A stretch of DNA of 64,000 nt from VRUE01 sp963704515 (lineage in GTDB: Bacteria; Actinomycetota; Thermoleophilia; Solirubrobacterales; 70-9). The position numbers were made by a program, and so were the translations under genes. Location of the stretch: the NCBI GenBank assembly GCA_963704515.1, contig OY969913.1, forward strand, positions 1,674,001 to 1,738,000. The letters are read 5' to 3'. Positions 17,077 through 24,802 of the stretch are shown piece by piece. Below the pieces are notes generated by a model that saw nothing but the letters and a program-made list of their open reading frames with translations, had not been told where the DNA came from and searched no databases. Numbering within the stretch: the first letter of the stretch is position 1; each line of letters starts with the position of its first letter.

Positions 17077-17254
17077 GTGGGACCTCCCTCCAGGTCTCAA
17101 CCCGGCCCCCACGACGGCGCGGGGCGCCGCCCGGGAGCATTACAGGGTTCAGTGTAACCGTTCATCTGGACGAAATGGGCAAATTCGTCATTGCTCAAAT
17201 ATTTTTCGAGCGCAACGCAAGTAGTGTCATGAATGAGGCAGGAAGTCAAGTCGG
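17077..17254 (+). promoter_or_regulatory. AT-richer divergent intergenic region upstream of the LeuRS-like gene
   Basis: The gap between the divergent gene at 16717-17076 and the LeuRS-like gene becomes markedly AT-richer from about 17150. It contains a small hairpin, GACGAA/TTCGTC around ATGGGCAAA near 17167-17187, and an AT-run near 17200. The promoter cannot be pinned down. A GGCAGGAAG-like purine stretch near 17238 could serve as the ribosome-binding site for ATG 17255. Confidence 0.35.
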
Positions 17255-19459
17255 ATGAGCAACGGACGACCCAGTTACGAGGCCGCGAAGGTCGAGAGCG
17301 AGCGCCAGGAGGCCTGGGCGCGGCGCGACGCGTTCGCCACCGAGCTGCCGCCTGAGGGCCGGCGCGCGATCTACATCAAGCCCTCGAGCCCCTTCACCTC
17401 GGGCAACCTGCACATGGGGCACGTGCGCGACTACGCGATCGGCGACGCCTACGCGCGCTTCCGCCGCGCCCGCGGCGACGCCGTCCTCTTCGGCTTCGGC
17501 TTCGACGCCTTCGGCCTGCCGGCCGAGATGGCGGCGATCGAGCGCAAAGTGCCGCCGGCCGAGTGGGTCGAGCGCTGCGGCGAGCGGATGCTCGGCCAGA
17601 TGAAGCGGCTCGGCTTCTCCTTTGATTACGAGCGCGCCTTCTACAGCTCCGACGAGGCCCAGTACCGCTGGTCGCAGTGGCTCTTTCTGACCCTGCTCGA
17701 GGCCGGCCTGATCGACCGCGCCGACACGACCGTCGATTGGTGCGACCACTGCCGCACGACGCTCGCCGCGCTGCAGGTCGAGGACGGCACCTGCTGGCGC
17801 TGCCACAACGCGGTGCGGCTGATCCGCCGGCCGACCTGGTTCCTGCGCATCACGCCCTACCTGGAGGAGAACGACCGCCGCCTCGCAGAGCTCGAGGCGA
17901 GCGGCGACTGGGACGAGATCTCGCTCTCCACCCAGCGCTACATCCTCGGCCGCAGCGACGGCGTCGAGGTCGACCTGGGCGGCCCCGATGGCGCCGGGAT
18001 CGTCGCCTTCAGCCCGCACGCCGAGGCGGTCGCCGAGGCCTCCTTCGTCCTGCTCTCCCCGCGCCATCCAGAGGTCGAGGCCTGGGCCACCGACCCGGCC
18101 GTGCGCGAGCAGCTCGACGAGCTGCGCTCCGGCGGTTGGGAGCGCAGCGCCCGCGACGCGCGCTCCGTTCCCCTCATCGACACCGGCGCCGAGGCGATCG
18201 CGCCCTGGAGCGGCGCCGCCCTGCCGGTCCTCGTCTCGCCGCTGGTCGACGCGCGGTACGGACCGACCGCGGCGCTCGGCATCCCCTCGGTCGACGAGGC
18301 CGACGCGACGCTCGCCGAGCGGGCCGAGCGCGTGGGGGAGGGGACGCCCTCCGGTGGCGCCGCCCCGGCCCCGCGCGAGGCCGTCCGCTACCGCGCCGCC
18401 GACTTCTCGATCTCGCGCCAGCGCTTCTGGGGCACGCCGATCCCGATCGTCCACTGCGGGGCATGCGGCGCCGTGCCCGTCCCCGAGGAGGACCTGCCCG
18501 TCGTCCTGCCGCGCGACGTCGAGCCGACCGGCGAGGGCAACCCGCTGGCCGAGCTGCCCTCCTTCGTCGAGACCACCTGCCCGCGCTGCGGCGAGCCGGC
18601 GCGCCGCGAGACCGACACCCTCGACTGCCACTTCGACGCGCTCTGGCTCTGGGTGCCCTCGGCGGTTCCGCCGGCGGACCGCGCCGAGCAGATGTTCACC
18701 CACCCCGAGCTGCGGCGCTGGCTGCCGTCGGAGCGGCTCGTCGCCGGCGCCGACTCGGGCGGCTTCGTCTTCGACCAGCGGGTGGTCACCAAGGCGCTGC
18801 GCGACATCGGCCCCTTCGCCTTCATCGAGGCGGGCGAGCCCTTCAGCGGCTGCCTCTTCCACGAGATGGTGATCGCCGACGGGCGCAAGATGAGCAAGCA
18901 CCTGGGCAACGTCGTCGACCCCGACGAGCTGGTCGAGCGCTACGGAGCCGACACGGTGCGGCTCGCGGTCCTCTACGCCGCCGGGCCGGCGAAGACGCTC
19001 AACTGGAACGACGGCGCCCTGCGCTTCGCCAGCCGCTTCCTGCACAACGTCTGGGTCTACTCGCGGGAGCGCTTCGCCGGTCTCGAGCGGGCGCCCGAGG
19101 ACGCCGAGGCGGCGGCCGACACCGAGTTCATGCGCGAGCGCCTCGGCAAGTGGTGCGACAACGGCGTGGCGCGGATCACGGCCGACCTCGAGGACCTGCA
19201 GATGCACAAGGCGGTGCGCAACGTGACGCGTCTCTTCGAGCGCATCCAGGACTTCGAGAAGCGCGTCGTCAAGCGCCGCGGGGAGCTCTGCCGGGCGGAC
19301 GCCGAGGCCCAGGTCGCCGCCCTCGTTCTGCTCGCCCGCACCCTGGCGCCGTTCGCGCCGCACGCCGCCGAGGCGCTGCTGCTTGCCGCCGGCCACGAGG
19401 ACGGGGCCGACCTGCCCGGCGCCTGGCCCGAGCAAGAAACCTTGACTGTTCCGGTGTAG
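17255..19459 (+). CDS. Leucyl-tRNA synthetase-like protein with decayed editing domain and no C-terminal domain
   Basis: 734 residues, shorter than the roughly 800-870 usual for LeuRS. The class I catalytic core is intact: HMGH at 53-56, the GFDAFGLPAE stretch, and KMSKH at 545-549. The zinc-type cysteines WCDHC and CWRCH are present. The inserted editing domain is present but degraded: the threonine-rich TTRPDT motif is replaced by AFSPHA, and the motif normally reading AVPAHDxRD is LGIPSVDEAD. The usual C-terminal domain with QVNGK, which contacts the tRNA elbow, is absent. It could charge tRNA-Leu without proofreading or have another amino acid-activating role. A GNAT gene follows after 18 nt. 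Whether the genome has another leuS is not visible here. Confidence 0.8.
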   Translation: MSNGRPSYEAAKVESERQEAWARRDAFATELPPEGRRAIYIKPSSPFTSGNLHMGHVRDYAIGDAYARFRRARGDAVLFGFGFDAFGLPAEMAAIERKVPPAEWVERCGERMLGQMKRLGFSFDYERAFYSSDEAQYRWSQWLFLTLLEAGLIDRADTTVDWCDHCRTTLAALQVEDGTCWRCHNAVRLIRRPTWFLRITPYLEENDRRLAELEASGDWDEISLSTQRYILGRSDGVEVDLGGPDGAGIVAFSPHAEAVAEASFVLLSPRHPEVEAWATDPAVREQLDELRSGGWERSARDARSVPLIDTGAEAIAPWSGAALPVLVSPLVDARYGPTAALGIPSVDEADATLAERAERVGEGTPSGGAAPAPREAVRYRAADFSISRQRFWGTPIPIVHCGACGAVPVPEEDLPVVLPRDVEPTGEGNPLAELPSFVETTCPRCGEPARRETDTLDCHFDALWLWVPSAVPPADRAEQMFTHPELRRWLPSERLVAGADSGGFVFDQRVVTKALRDIGPFAFIEAGEPFSGCLFHEMVIADGRKMSKHLGNVVDPDELVERYGADTVRLAVLYAAGPAKTLNWNDGALRFASRFLHNVWVYSRERFAGLERAPEDAEAAADTEFMRERLGKWCDNGVARITADLEDLQMHKAVRNVTRLFERIQDFEKRVVKRRGELCRADAEAQVAALVLLARTLAPFAPHAAEALLLAAGHEDGADLPGAWPEQETLTVPV

Positions 19460-19471
19460 CACCTCTATAGT
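19442..19471 (+). promoter_or_regulatory. Promoter of the GNAT gene, leaderless type
   Basis: TTGACT (19442-19447) and TATAGT (19466-19471) with an 18-nt spacer, ending exactly 6 nt before the ATG at 19478. There is no ribosome-binding site in between, so transcription should start at or next to the start codon. The -35 box lies inside the end of the LeuRS-like gene. Confidence 0.75.
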
Positions 19472-19477
19472 CCCCGT

Positions 19478-20317
19478 ATGGCGGGAGGCGACGTCTTGCC
19501 ATACGACGCAATTGCGCTCGACGAGGCGGAGAAGCGGTTCTGGAAGGGGCTGTGGGAGACCGCTGTCGAGGATGCCGTGGTCGACCTCGGCATCGACATG
19601 GTGCGCTTCGGTCCCTGCGCCTGCGGAGTGGTCACCGAGGAAGCCGGCGAGCCGGCGCTCAACTTCGTCCTCGGGGCGGCGGGGGAGGGCTCGGTGTCGG
19701 ACGGGTACCTGCCCGCCGCGCTGCGCTGGATGGAGCGCCAGGACGTCGATTACCGCGTCTCGCTCTCGCCCGAGCTGCCCGAGTTCAAGCAGGCCGAAGT
19801 CTGGCTGCGGCGCAACGGCCACCGGCTGATCGACGGGCCCGCGAAGCTGGTCCGCGACGGCGCGCCGCCGGCCTTCGACCCGCCCGCCGGGATCGACATC
19901 TACGAGCGCGTCGACCCGGGCGAAGACGAAGCGTTCGGCGACCCGCTCGCCGAATCGCTTGGCTTTGCCAGCTGGGCGGCGACCTTCTTCTTCGACCTGC
20001 CCGGCACCGCGGCCTGGCGCTGCTTCTGCGCCGTCGACGGCGACGAGCCGCTCGCCTACGCAGCGATGCGCCTGCACGAGGGCATCGCGGTGCTGGCGAT
20101 CGCCTCGCGCCTCTCCCAGGTCCGCGACGGGATTGGCCAGGCGGCGGTGCTGCACCGCTGCATCTCCGAAGCGTCGCGCGCCGGCTGCACGACGATGGCG
20201 GTGGCCGAGGCGGGCGCCGACCCCGCCGTCGGCGACCGCGCCAGCCTGGTTCGCGCCGGCTTCCGCGACGTCGCCCGCACGTTCACCTGGCTGCCGCGAG
20301 CACGGGTGCCGATGTGA
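19478..20317 (+). CDS. GNAT-fold acyltransferase
   Basis: 279 residues. The C-terminal half fits a GNAT domain: FCAVDGDEPLAYAAMRLHEG corresponds to strands 2-4, ASRLSQVRDGIGQAAVLHR to the acyl-CoA binding loop and helix, and the end SLVRAGFRDVARTFTW to the final strands. The acyl-CoA loop is unusual (VRDGIG rather than RxxGxG/A). The N-terminal 130 residues form a second, degenerate GNAT-like or unknown domain with cysteines in FGPCACGV. It has its own promoter but directly follows the LeuRS-like gene. GNAT folds include aminoacyl-tRNA-dependent transferases as well as acetyltransferases, so the substrate is open. Confidence 0.75.
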   Translation: MAGGDVLPYDAIALDEAEKRFWKGLWETAVEDAVVDLGIDMVRFGPCACGVVTEEAGEPALNFVLGAAGEGSVSDGYLPAALRWMERQDVDYRVSLSPELPEFKQAEVWLRRNGHRLIDGPAKLVRDGAPPAFDPPAGIDIYERVDPGEDEAFGDPLAESLGFASWAATFFFDLPGTAAWRCFCAVDGDEPLAYAAMRLHEGIAVLAIASRLSQVRDGIGQAAVLHRCISEASRAGCTTMAVAEAGADPAVGDRASLVRAGFRDVARTFTWLPRARVPM

Positions 20318-20367
20318 CTCCCGGGAGCCCTCTCAGCCTGTGCATCAGGACAAATACACAGAATGAC

Positions 20368-20396
20368 TTGACCAGTGGGGTGGAGTGTGTTATATC
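20368..20396 (+). promoter_or_regulatory. Strong promoter of the thrC leader
   Basis: TTGACC (20368-20373), a 17-nt spacer and TATATC (20391-20396) predict a start near 20403. The transcript would run about 440 nt before the thrC start codon, which is unusually long for this genome and includes a small reading frame and a strong terminator. Confidence 0.75.
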
Positions 20397-20483
20397 TACC
20401 GCCGCTGACGACCAAGCGCCAGTGGAGAGGTGGGAATCCGAGTCACGGGCGCTCGCCTTGCGACGAAAAGGAGTGTCCCAGTC

Positions 20484-20639
20484 ATGAGTCGAGAGGTTGG
20501 CTGTTACGGGAGTACCAGGGAGGCGACGGTGCTGCTTGCATTGCCCCACCTCCAGCAAGCAGCGCTGCCCGGTACCGCAGCCGACACGTCCACCCACCTC
20601 TGGCAGCCTGGCCCCCGGAGAGGGGGGGCGGCCATGTAA
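20484..20639 (+). CDS. Possible 51-residue leader peptide upstream of thrC
   Basis: ATG at 20484 is preceded by AAAAGGAG at a suitable distance. The 51 codons include five Thr codons (positions 11, 15, 31, 35, 37), three of them within seven codons. The end of the frame overlaps a GGGGCGG sequence (20625-20631) that can pair with the 5' arm of the terminator downstream. This would fit translation-dependent attenuation by threonine, but the Thr enrichment is modest and the frame could be chance. Confidence 0.35.
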   Translation: MSREVGCYGSTREATVLLALPHLQQAALPGTAADTSTHLWQPGPRRGGAAM

Positions 20640-20761
20640 TGGGCCATGGCGCTCGAGGTGTGGCCGGCAGCTTCGGCCACGACCCAAGTCGCGCCGGGAG
20701 CATGCTGGCCCCGACGCAGCCGTAGCTCAGGCCGGAGCCCACAAGGCGCTGGTCGGAGGTC

Positions 20762-20808
20762 GGGCCCGCCCCGCGGAAGCTGACACCGCCGGGGCGGGCC
20801 CTCTTCTT
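20762..20808 (+). terminator. Strong intrinsic terminator just before thrC (attenuator candidate)
   Basis: A perfect 12-bp stem, GGGCCCGCCCCG (20762-20773) with 20790-20801, followed by TCTTCTT. It lies only 38 nt before the thrC start and downstream of the leader promoter, so read-through must be controlled or partial. CCGCCCC (20766-20772) in the 5' arm is complementary to GGGGCGG at 20625-20631, a possible antiterminator. Confidence 0.85.
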
Positions 20809-20845
20809 AGAAGCATCAGTACTCTTGCCGGGAGGAGAGATCGAA

Positions 20846-22138
20846 TTGTTGAACCCAGAGGACCGCACCCGCTCCTGCGCGACCGAACTGGTCTGCCGCG
20901 ACTGCGGACGGCGCCTGCCGCTGATCGACACGACCTCGAAGTGCCTCGGCTGCGGCAACGGACTCGACATCGATTACGACTACGACCTGGCCCGCAAGCG
21001 GCTGGCGGAGATTCCCCCGGCTGAGCGCGAGATCAACATCTGGCGCTTCGAGGAGCTGCTGCCGATCGTCGACGCCCGCGCCCAGGCGCGAGTCGGCCGC
21101 TACAGCGGCCGCACGCCGCTGATCCGCGCCGATCGGCTCGGGGCCGAGCTCGGCCTCAAGAACCTCTACCTGAAGGACGACTCGACCTCGCGGCCCTCGC
21201 TCTCCTACAAGGACCGCGTCGTCTCGATGGCCGTCGCCCGCCTGCTCGAGCTGGGCAAGGAGGAGATCGGCTGCGTCTCGACCGGCAACGTCGGCACCGC
21301 CGTCTCCTCGCTGGCGGCCAAGGCCGGGGTCGCCGCCTACGTCTTCTACCCGTCGAACATGGAGCGCGGCAAGGCGCGCGCCTGCCGGGCGCTGGGCGCC
21401 GCCGTGATCCAGCTCGACGGCAACTACGACCAGGCCAACCGCGCCTGCCGCGAGCTGGCGCTGACCACCGGGATGCAGTTCGCCAACATCACCCTGCGCC
21501 CGTTCTACGCGGAGGGCGCCAAGACGGCGGCATATGAGATCGTCGAGCAGCTCGAGTGGGAGGCGCCTGACCACATCGTCATCCCGGCCGCCGGCGGCAC
21601 GCTCTCCTCGCGCGTCCACAAGGGCCTGGGCGAGATGCAGACGGTCGGCCTTGCCGAGACCGAGGGCGTGACGATCGACATCGCGCAGGCGGAGGGCTGC
21701 AGCCCGATCGCCACCGCGATCCTCGACGGCTCGGGTGCGATCGAGCCGCAGACGCCGCACACCGCGGCGCACTCGATCGCGATCGGCGCCCCCGGCGACG
21801 GCCCGCTGGTGGTCGAGGCGGCGACCTCGCGCGGCGGCAGCGCCGCGACCGCGACCGACGCCGAGATCTTCGAGGCGATCGACCTGCTCGGCGCCACCGA
21901 GGGCATCCTCACCGAGCCGGCCGGGGGCACGACGATCGCCTGCACCGCGCGCCTTGCCCAGGAAGGCAAGATCGGCGCCGAGGAGACCGTCGTCGCGATC
22001 GTCAGCGGCAACGGCTACAAGACGCTCGACGAGCACCCGGAGAAGTCCTGGCCCGAAATGGTCGCCTGCGACGTCGACTCGATGGAGCAGGTCCTCAACG
22101 AGTTCCGCCGGCACGGCGTCGGCGCGACGCTCGGCTGA
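20846..22138 (+). CDS. thrC: Threonine synthase (PLP-dependent)
   Basis: 430 residues; the TTG at 20846 is preferred because GGGAGGAGAG lies 7 nt upstream. The N-terminus carries a zinc-ribbon-like pair of cysteine motifs (CRDCG and CLGCG), common in fold type II threonine synthases. The PLP lysine lies in SLSYKDR, and the phosphate loop is probably PAAGGT. It converts O-phosphohomoserine to threonine in the cytosol. Similar folds include cysteate synthase and threonine deaminase, so the substrate is inferred. The regulated-looking leader supports a biosynthetic role. Confidence 0.85.
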   Translation: MLNPEDRTRSCATELVCRDCGRRLPLIDTTSKCLGCGNGLDIDYDYDLARKRLAEIPPAEREINIWRFEELLPIVDARAQARVGRYSGRTPLIRADRLGAELGLKNLYLKDDSTSRPSLSYKDRVVSMAVARLLELGKEEIGCVSTGNVGTAVSSLAAKAGVAAYVFYPSNMERGKARACRALGAAVIQLDGNYDQANRACRELALTTGMQFANITLRPFYAEGAKTAAYEIVEQLEWEAPDHIVIPAAGGTLSSRVHKGLGEMQTVGLAETEGVTIDIAQAEGCSPIATAILDGSGAIEPQTPHTAAHSIAIGAPGDGPLVVEAATSRGGSAATATDAEIFEAIDLLGATEGILTEPAGGTTIACTARLAQEGKIGAEETVVAIVSGNGYKTLDEHPEKSWPEMVACDVDSMEQVLNEFRRHGVGATLG

Positions 22139-22157
22139 GCGTGCCGGCCGTCACTGA

Positions 22158-22183
22158 TTGACTCGTCAGTCAACGGCTATAGT
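22158..22183 (+). promoter_or_regulatory. Palindromic operator overlapping the ETF-QO promoter
   Basis: TTGACT (22158-22163) and AGTCAA (22168-22173) form an inverted repeat with a 4-nt centre, directly before TATAGT (22178-22183), which ends 8 nt before the ATG. The palindrome lies in the spacer and -35 region, where a repressor such as a TetR-family protein controlling fatty-acid oxidation genes could block polymerase. No regulator gene is adjacent. Confidence 0.6.
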
Positions 22184-22191
22184 GCGCGCCG

Positions 22192-23928
22192 ATGGCAGGC
22201 ACCGACGGCAAGGTCGTCCCGGCTGAGTACCCGCCGCCGGTAGACGCGACCAAGGAGTTCGTCAAGCGCTCGCTCGACGGCGAGGACGAGCGGATCGAGA
22301 TCGGCGTGGCGATCGTCGGCGGCGGCACGGCGGGGCTCGCCTGCGCCAACCGGCTGCTGCAGCTGCTCGCCGAGGATCCGGAGACGATGGAGAAGCTGGG
22401 CGAGGTCCCGGTCGCGGTGATCGAGAAGGCGAAGACCTGCGGCGGCCACAACCTCTCCGGCGCGGTGATGCGCCCCGGGCCGCTGCGGGAGCTCTTTCCC
22501 GACCTGAGCCGCGAGCAGTGGCGCGCCGAGGGCTTCGCCTTCGGCGAGGTGAAGAAGGAGGCGATCTACCTGCTGCCCAACGGCAAGACCAAGATCCGCA
22601 TCCCGCCGCCCCCGCCGCAGCGCAACCACGGCAACGAGGTGATCTCGGTCGCGGCGCTCTGTCGCTACATGCAGGCGCAGGCTGAGGAGAACGGCGCCTA
22701 CCTGCTGACCGAGACCGCGGCGACCCAGCTGATCGTCTCCGACGGCGCCGTGGTCGGCGTGCGCTCCGGCGACAAGGGGCGCGGCAGGGACGGCGAGGAG
22801 CTCGGCAACTTCGAGCCCGGCACCGACATCGCCGCGCGGGCGACGGTGCTCGCCGAGGGCTGCTGGGGCCACCTGACCGACGCCGCCGTGCGCGAGTTCG
22901 ACCTGGCCGAGGGGCGCGAGCCGCAGGTCTGGGAGCTCGGCGTCAAGGAGGTCTGGAAGGTCGCGAAGCCACTCGACCGGGTGATCCACACGGTGGCCGG
23001 CTGGCCGCTGAAGATCTCCGCCAAGTACCACCAGATCGGCGGCTCCTGGATCTACCCGATGAAGGACGAGAAGACCGGCGAGGACCTGGTCTCGATCGGC
23101 TTCGTCCTCGACCTCGACTACGCCGACGCAACCAGCTCGGCCCACGACTTCCTGCAGCAGTTCAAGACCCACCCGATGGTGCGCGAGATCCTCGAGGGCG
23201 GCGAGCGGGTCGGCTGGGGCGCCAAGGCGATCCCGGCGGGCGGCTACTGGGCGATGCCGAAGCTCTCGGCGCCCGGCGCCGTGCTGGTCGGCGACGCCGC
23301 CGGGCTGATGAACCTGGCGGCGCTGAAGGGCGTCCACTACGCGGTCAAGTCCGGGATGCTGGCGGCCGAGGCGATCTACGCCGGTCTGAAGGCCGGCGAG
23401 AACGACTTCTCCTCCTACGAGGGGGCGGTTGAGGACTCGATCATCGGCAAGGACCTCTACCAGGAGCGCAACACGCGCCAGCCCTTCCAGAAGGGCCTGA
23501 TCAAGGGCGGGCCGCTGGTCAACCTGATGATCGCCACCAGGGGCCGCTTCCCCGGCGGCCGCTGGGAGATCGAGCGCAACGACGCCCAGCCGATGTTCGT
23601 CGGCGACACGAAGGACGGCTACCCCCAGCCCGACGGCGAGCTGACCTTCGACAAGCTCTCCAGCGTCTACATCACCGGCAACGCGACCCGCGACGACGCC
23701 CCCAACCACATCCGCGTACAGCAGCGCGTGCCCCGCGAGCTGGCCGAGACCTGGGCCTGGATGTGCCCGGCCGGCGTCTACGAGATCCCCGACGACGCCC
23801 CCGAGTCCGGCGACGTCGACGTGATCGTCAACTACACCAACTGCGTCCAGTGCGGCGCCATAACCGCCAAGGGCGGCCGCCTCACCACCCCCGAGGGCGG
23901 AGACGGCCCGCTGTACCAGAACACCTGA
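22192..23928 (+). CDS. Electron-transfer flavoprotein:quinone oxidoreductase
   Basis: 578 residues. The FAD-binding site is GGGTAGLACANRLL at about 44-57, and GDAAGLMNLAALKGVHYAVKSG is the typical late FAD/membrane-binding region. The C-terminal iron-sulphur domain has WMCPAGVYE (Cys525) and NCVQC (Cys551, Cys554). The fourth usual ligand (KTCDIK in relatives) is Ile557, so the normal [4Fe-4S] site has only three cysteines. It passes electrons from ETF, reduced by acyl-CoA dehydrogenases, to the membrane quinone pool. No etfAB genes are nearby. Start chosen at ATG 22192, leaderless after TATAGT. Confidence 0.9.
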   Translation: MAGTDGKVVPAEYPPPVDATKEFVKRSLDGEDERIEIGVAIVGGGTAGLACANRLLQLLAEDPETMEKLGEVPVAVIEKAKTCGGHNLSGAVMRPGPLRELFPDLSREQWRAEGFAFGEVKKEAIYLLPNGKTKIRIPPPPPQRNHGNEVISVAALCRYMQAQAEENGAYLLTETAATQLIVSDGAVVGVRSGDKGRGRDGEELGNFEPGTDIAARATVLAEGCWGHLTDAAVREFDLAEGREPQVWELGVKEVWKVAKPLDRVIHTVAGWPLKISAKYHQIGGSWIYPMKDEKTGEDLVSIGFVLDLDYADATSSAHDFLQQFKTHPMVREILEGGERVGWGAKAIPAGGYWAMPKLSAPGAVLVGDAAGLMNLAALKGVHYAVKSGMLAAEAIYAGLKAGENDFSSYEGAVEDSIIGKDLYQERNTRQPFQKGLIKGGPLVNLMIATRGRFPGGRWEIERNDAQPMFVGDTKDGYPQPDGELTFDKLSSVYITGNATRDDAPNHIRVQQRVPRELAETWAWMCPAGVYEIPDDAPESGDVDVIVNYTNCVQCGAITAKGGRLTTPEGGDGPLYQNT

Positions 23929-24122
23929 GCCAGCCGCCGGCGCACGTCCGCTCCGCTGCGCTTTTCGCGAGCGGCCCCGGTCGCGTCGGCCCGTCGAACC
24001 TCATCCGCGACTGAGGCGTACCTCATGAGTGAACTGGCCCTCAGACGCTTCAAGCGGCGGCGCGACTAGAACTCCGCACTTGCTCGAGTAGCGACCTCGG
24101 AAGCGCGCATTCACCTTGTCAA
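23929..24122. other. Intergenic region before the genomic island
   Basis: About 194 nt between ETF-QO and the left att repeat. I see no convincing gene, only GC-rich short inverted segments such as CCGCT/AGCGG near 23950-23985. This is the original chromosomal side of the island junction. Confidence 0.4.
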
Positions 24123-24168
24123 GCCATGCCGGAGGAGGGACTCGAACCCCCGACACGCGGATTATGAT
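24123..24168 (-). repeat. Left att copy: 3' half of tRNA-Met
   Basis: Exact 46-nt match to 29069-29114, covering the tRNA 3' end, T-arm and anticodon loop. The sequence then diverges and the 5' half of the tRNA is missing, so this is not a functional tRNA gene but a duplicated attachment site. Confidence 0.92.
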
Positions 24169-24347
24169 GGGCGACACGCGGGGGTCTGATGGCTCCGAAA
24201 GTGGCTCTCAGGCACGGAAAGATGCCCTGAGTTCCCCCGAAAGCGACGAGTTGGGTGCGCGGTCGGGTGCGCGGCGCAAGCGCAAGAAGCGCCGGAAGTG
24301 ATCTGCCGCATCGTTTTGTCCGCTGCCCGGCGTAGGCTCGCTCGACC

Positions 24348-24563
24348 ATGATCGACCTCCCTCTTGGCGGAATCCTTACCGACGCGCTCTCGGGTGCCAT
24401 TGCTGCCATGGTCGGCTTCACCGGGCTCTTCGGCGGCGCCGCGCACTACGGGTCGATCCTGACCGGTCGCACGAAAGCCGAAACCGAGCGTGCAACCGCC
24501 TTGGGCTTCTTCGTTGGTTTTGGCCTTGGAATCCTCGCCCTCGTGATCGACGCCTTGACGTGA
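24348..24563 (+). CDS. Small two-helix membrane protein, unknown
   Basis: 71 residues with hydrophobic segments at about 13-31 and 50-68, joined by a basic loop (TGRTKAETERA). A TAGGCT box lies 9 nt before the ATG. Its last codons overlap the upstream region of the next small membrane protein, so the two may be co-expressed. No family recognised. Confidence 0.5.
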   Translation: MIDLPLGGILTDALSGAIAAMVGFTGLFGGAAHYGSILTGRTKAETERATALGFFVGFGLGILALVIDALT

Positions 24564-24577
24564 TCTACACTGCATCC

Positions 24578-24799
24578 ATGCCTATTCGCATCGCGCTGAT
24601 CGCAGTCCCGGCCGCCGCGGTGGTCGGTGTCGTCCTGCTGCTGAACAGCGTGGACGCCACAGCGGGCATCGCCGCCGCCGCCCTCGGTGTGGTTGCGGTC
24701 GCCAGCGGCACCGCATTCGGCTACTTCGCCGACCGCCTTCCCGAGCTTCCTCAGGCTCGCCGCCCGCATCGGCTTGCCGGGCTTCACCACGGCGACTGA
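24578..24799 (+). CDS. Small membrane protein, unknown
   Basis: 73 residues from ATG at 24578, with two hydrophobic segments (about 3-22 and 27-47) and a basic Arg/His-rich tail. TACACT at 24567-24572 ends 5 nt before the ATG, consistent with leaderless expression. It is island cargo; function unknown. Confidence 0.45.
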   Translation: MPIRIALIAVPAAAVVGVVLLLNSVDATAGIAAAALGVVAVASGTAFGYFADRLPELPQARRPHRLAGLHHGD

Positions 24800-24802
24800 G
24801 GC

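Noticed and set aside
17246..20155. 969-codon minus-strand open frame
   Set aside because: Covers the LeuRS-like and GNAT genes in antisense; composition is low-complexity and both sense genes have clear motifs.
20368..20845. SRP RNA, RNase P RNA, T-box or cobalamin riboswitch in the thrC leader
   Set aside because: I looked for the conserved cores of each and found none; described only as an unidentified leader.
24123..24168. A second tRNA gene
   Set aside because: Only the 3' half of a tRNA is present; the 5' half cannot be formed, so it is an att duplication.
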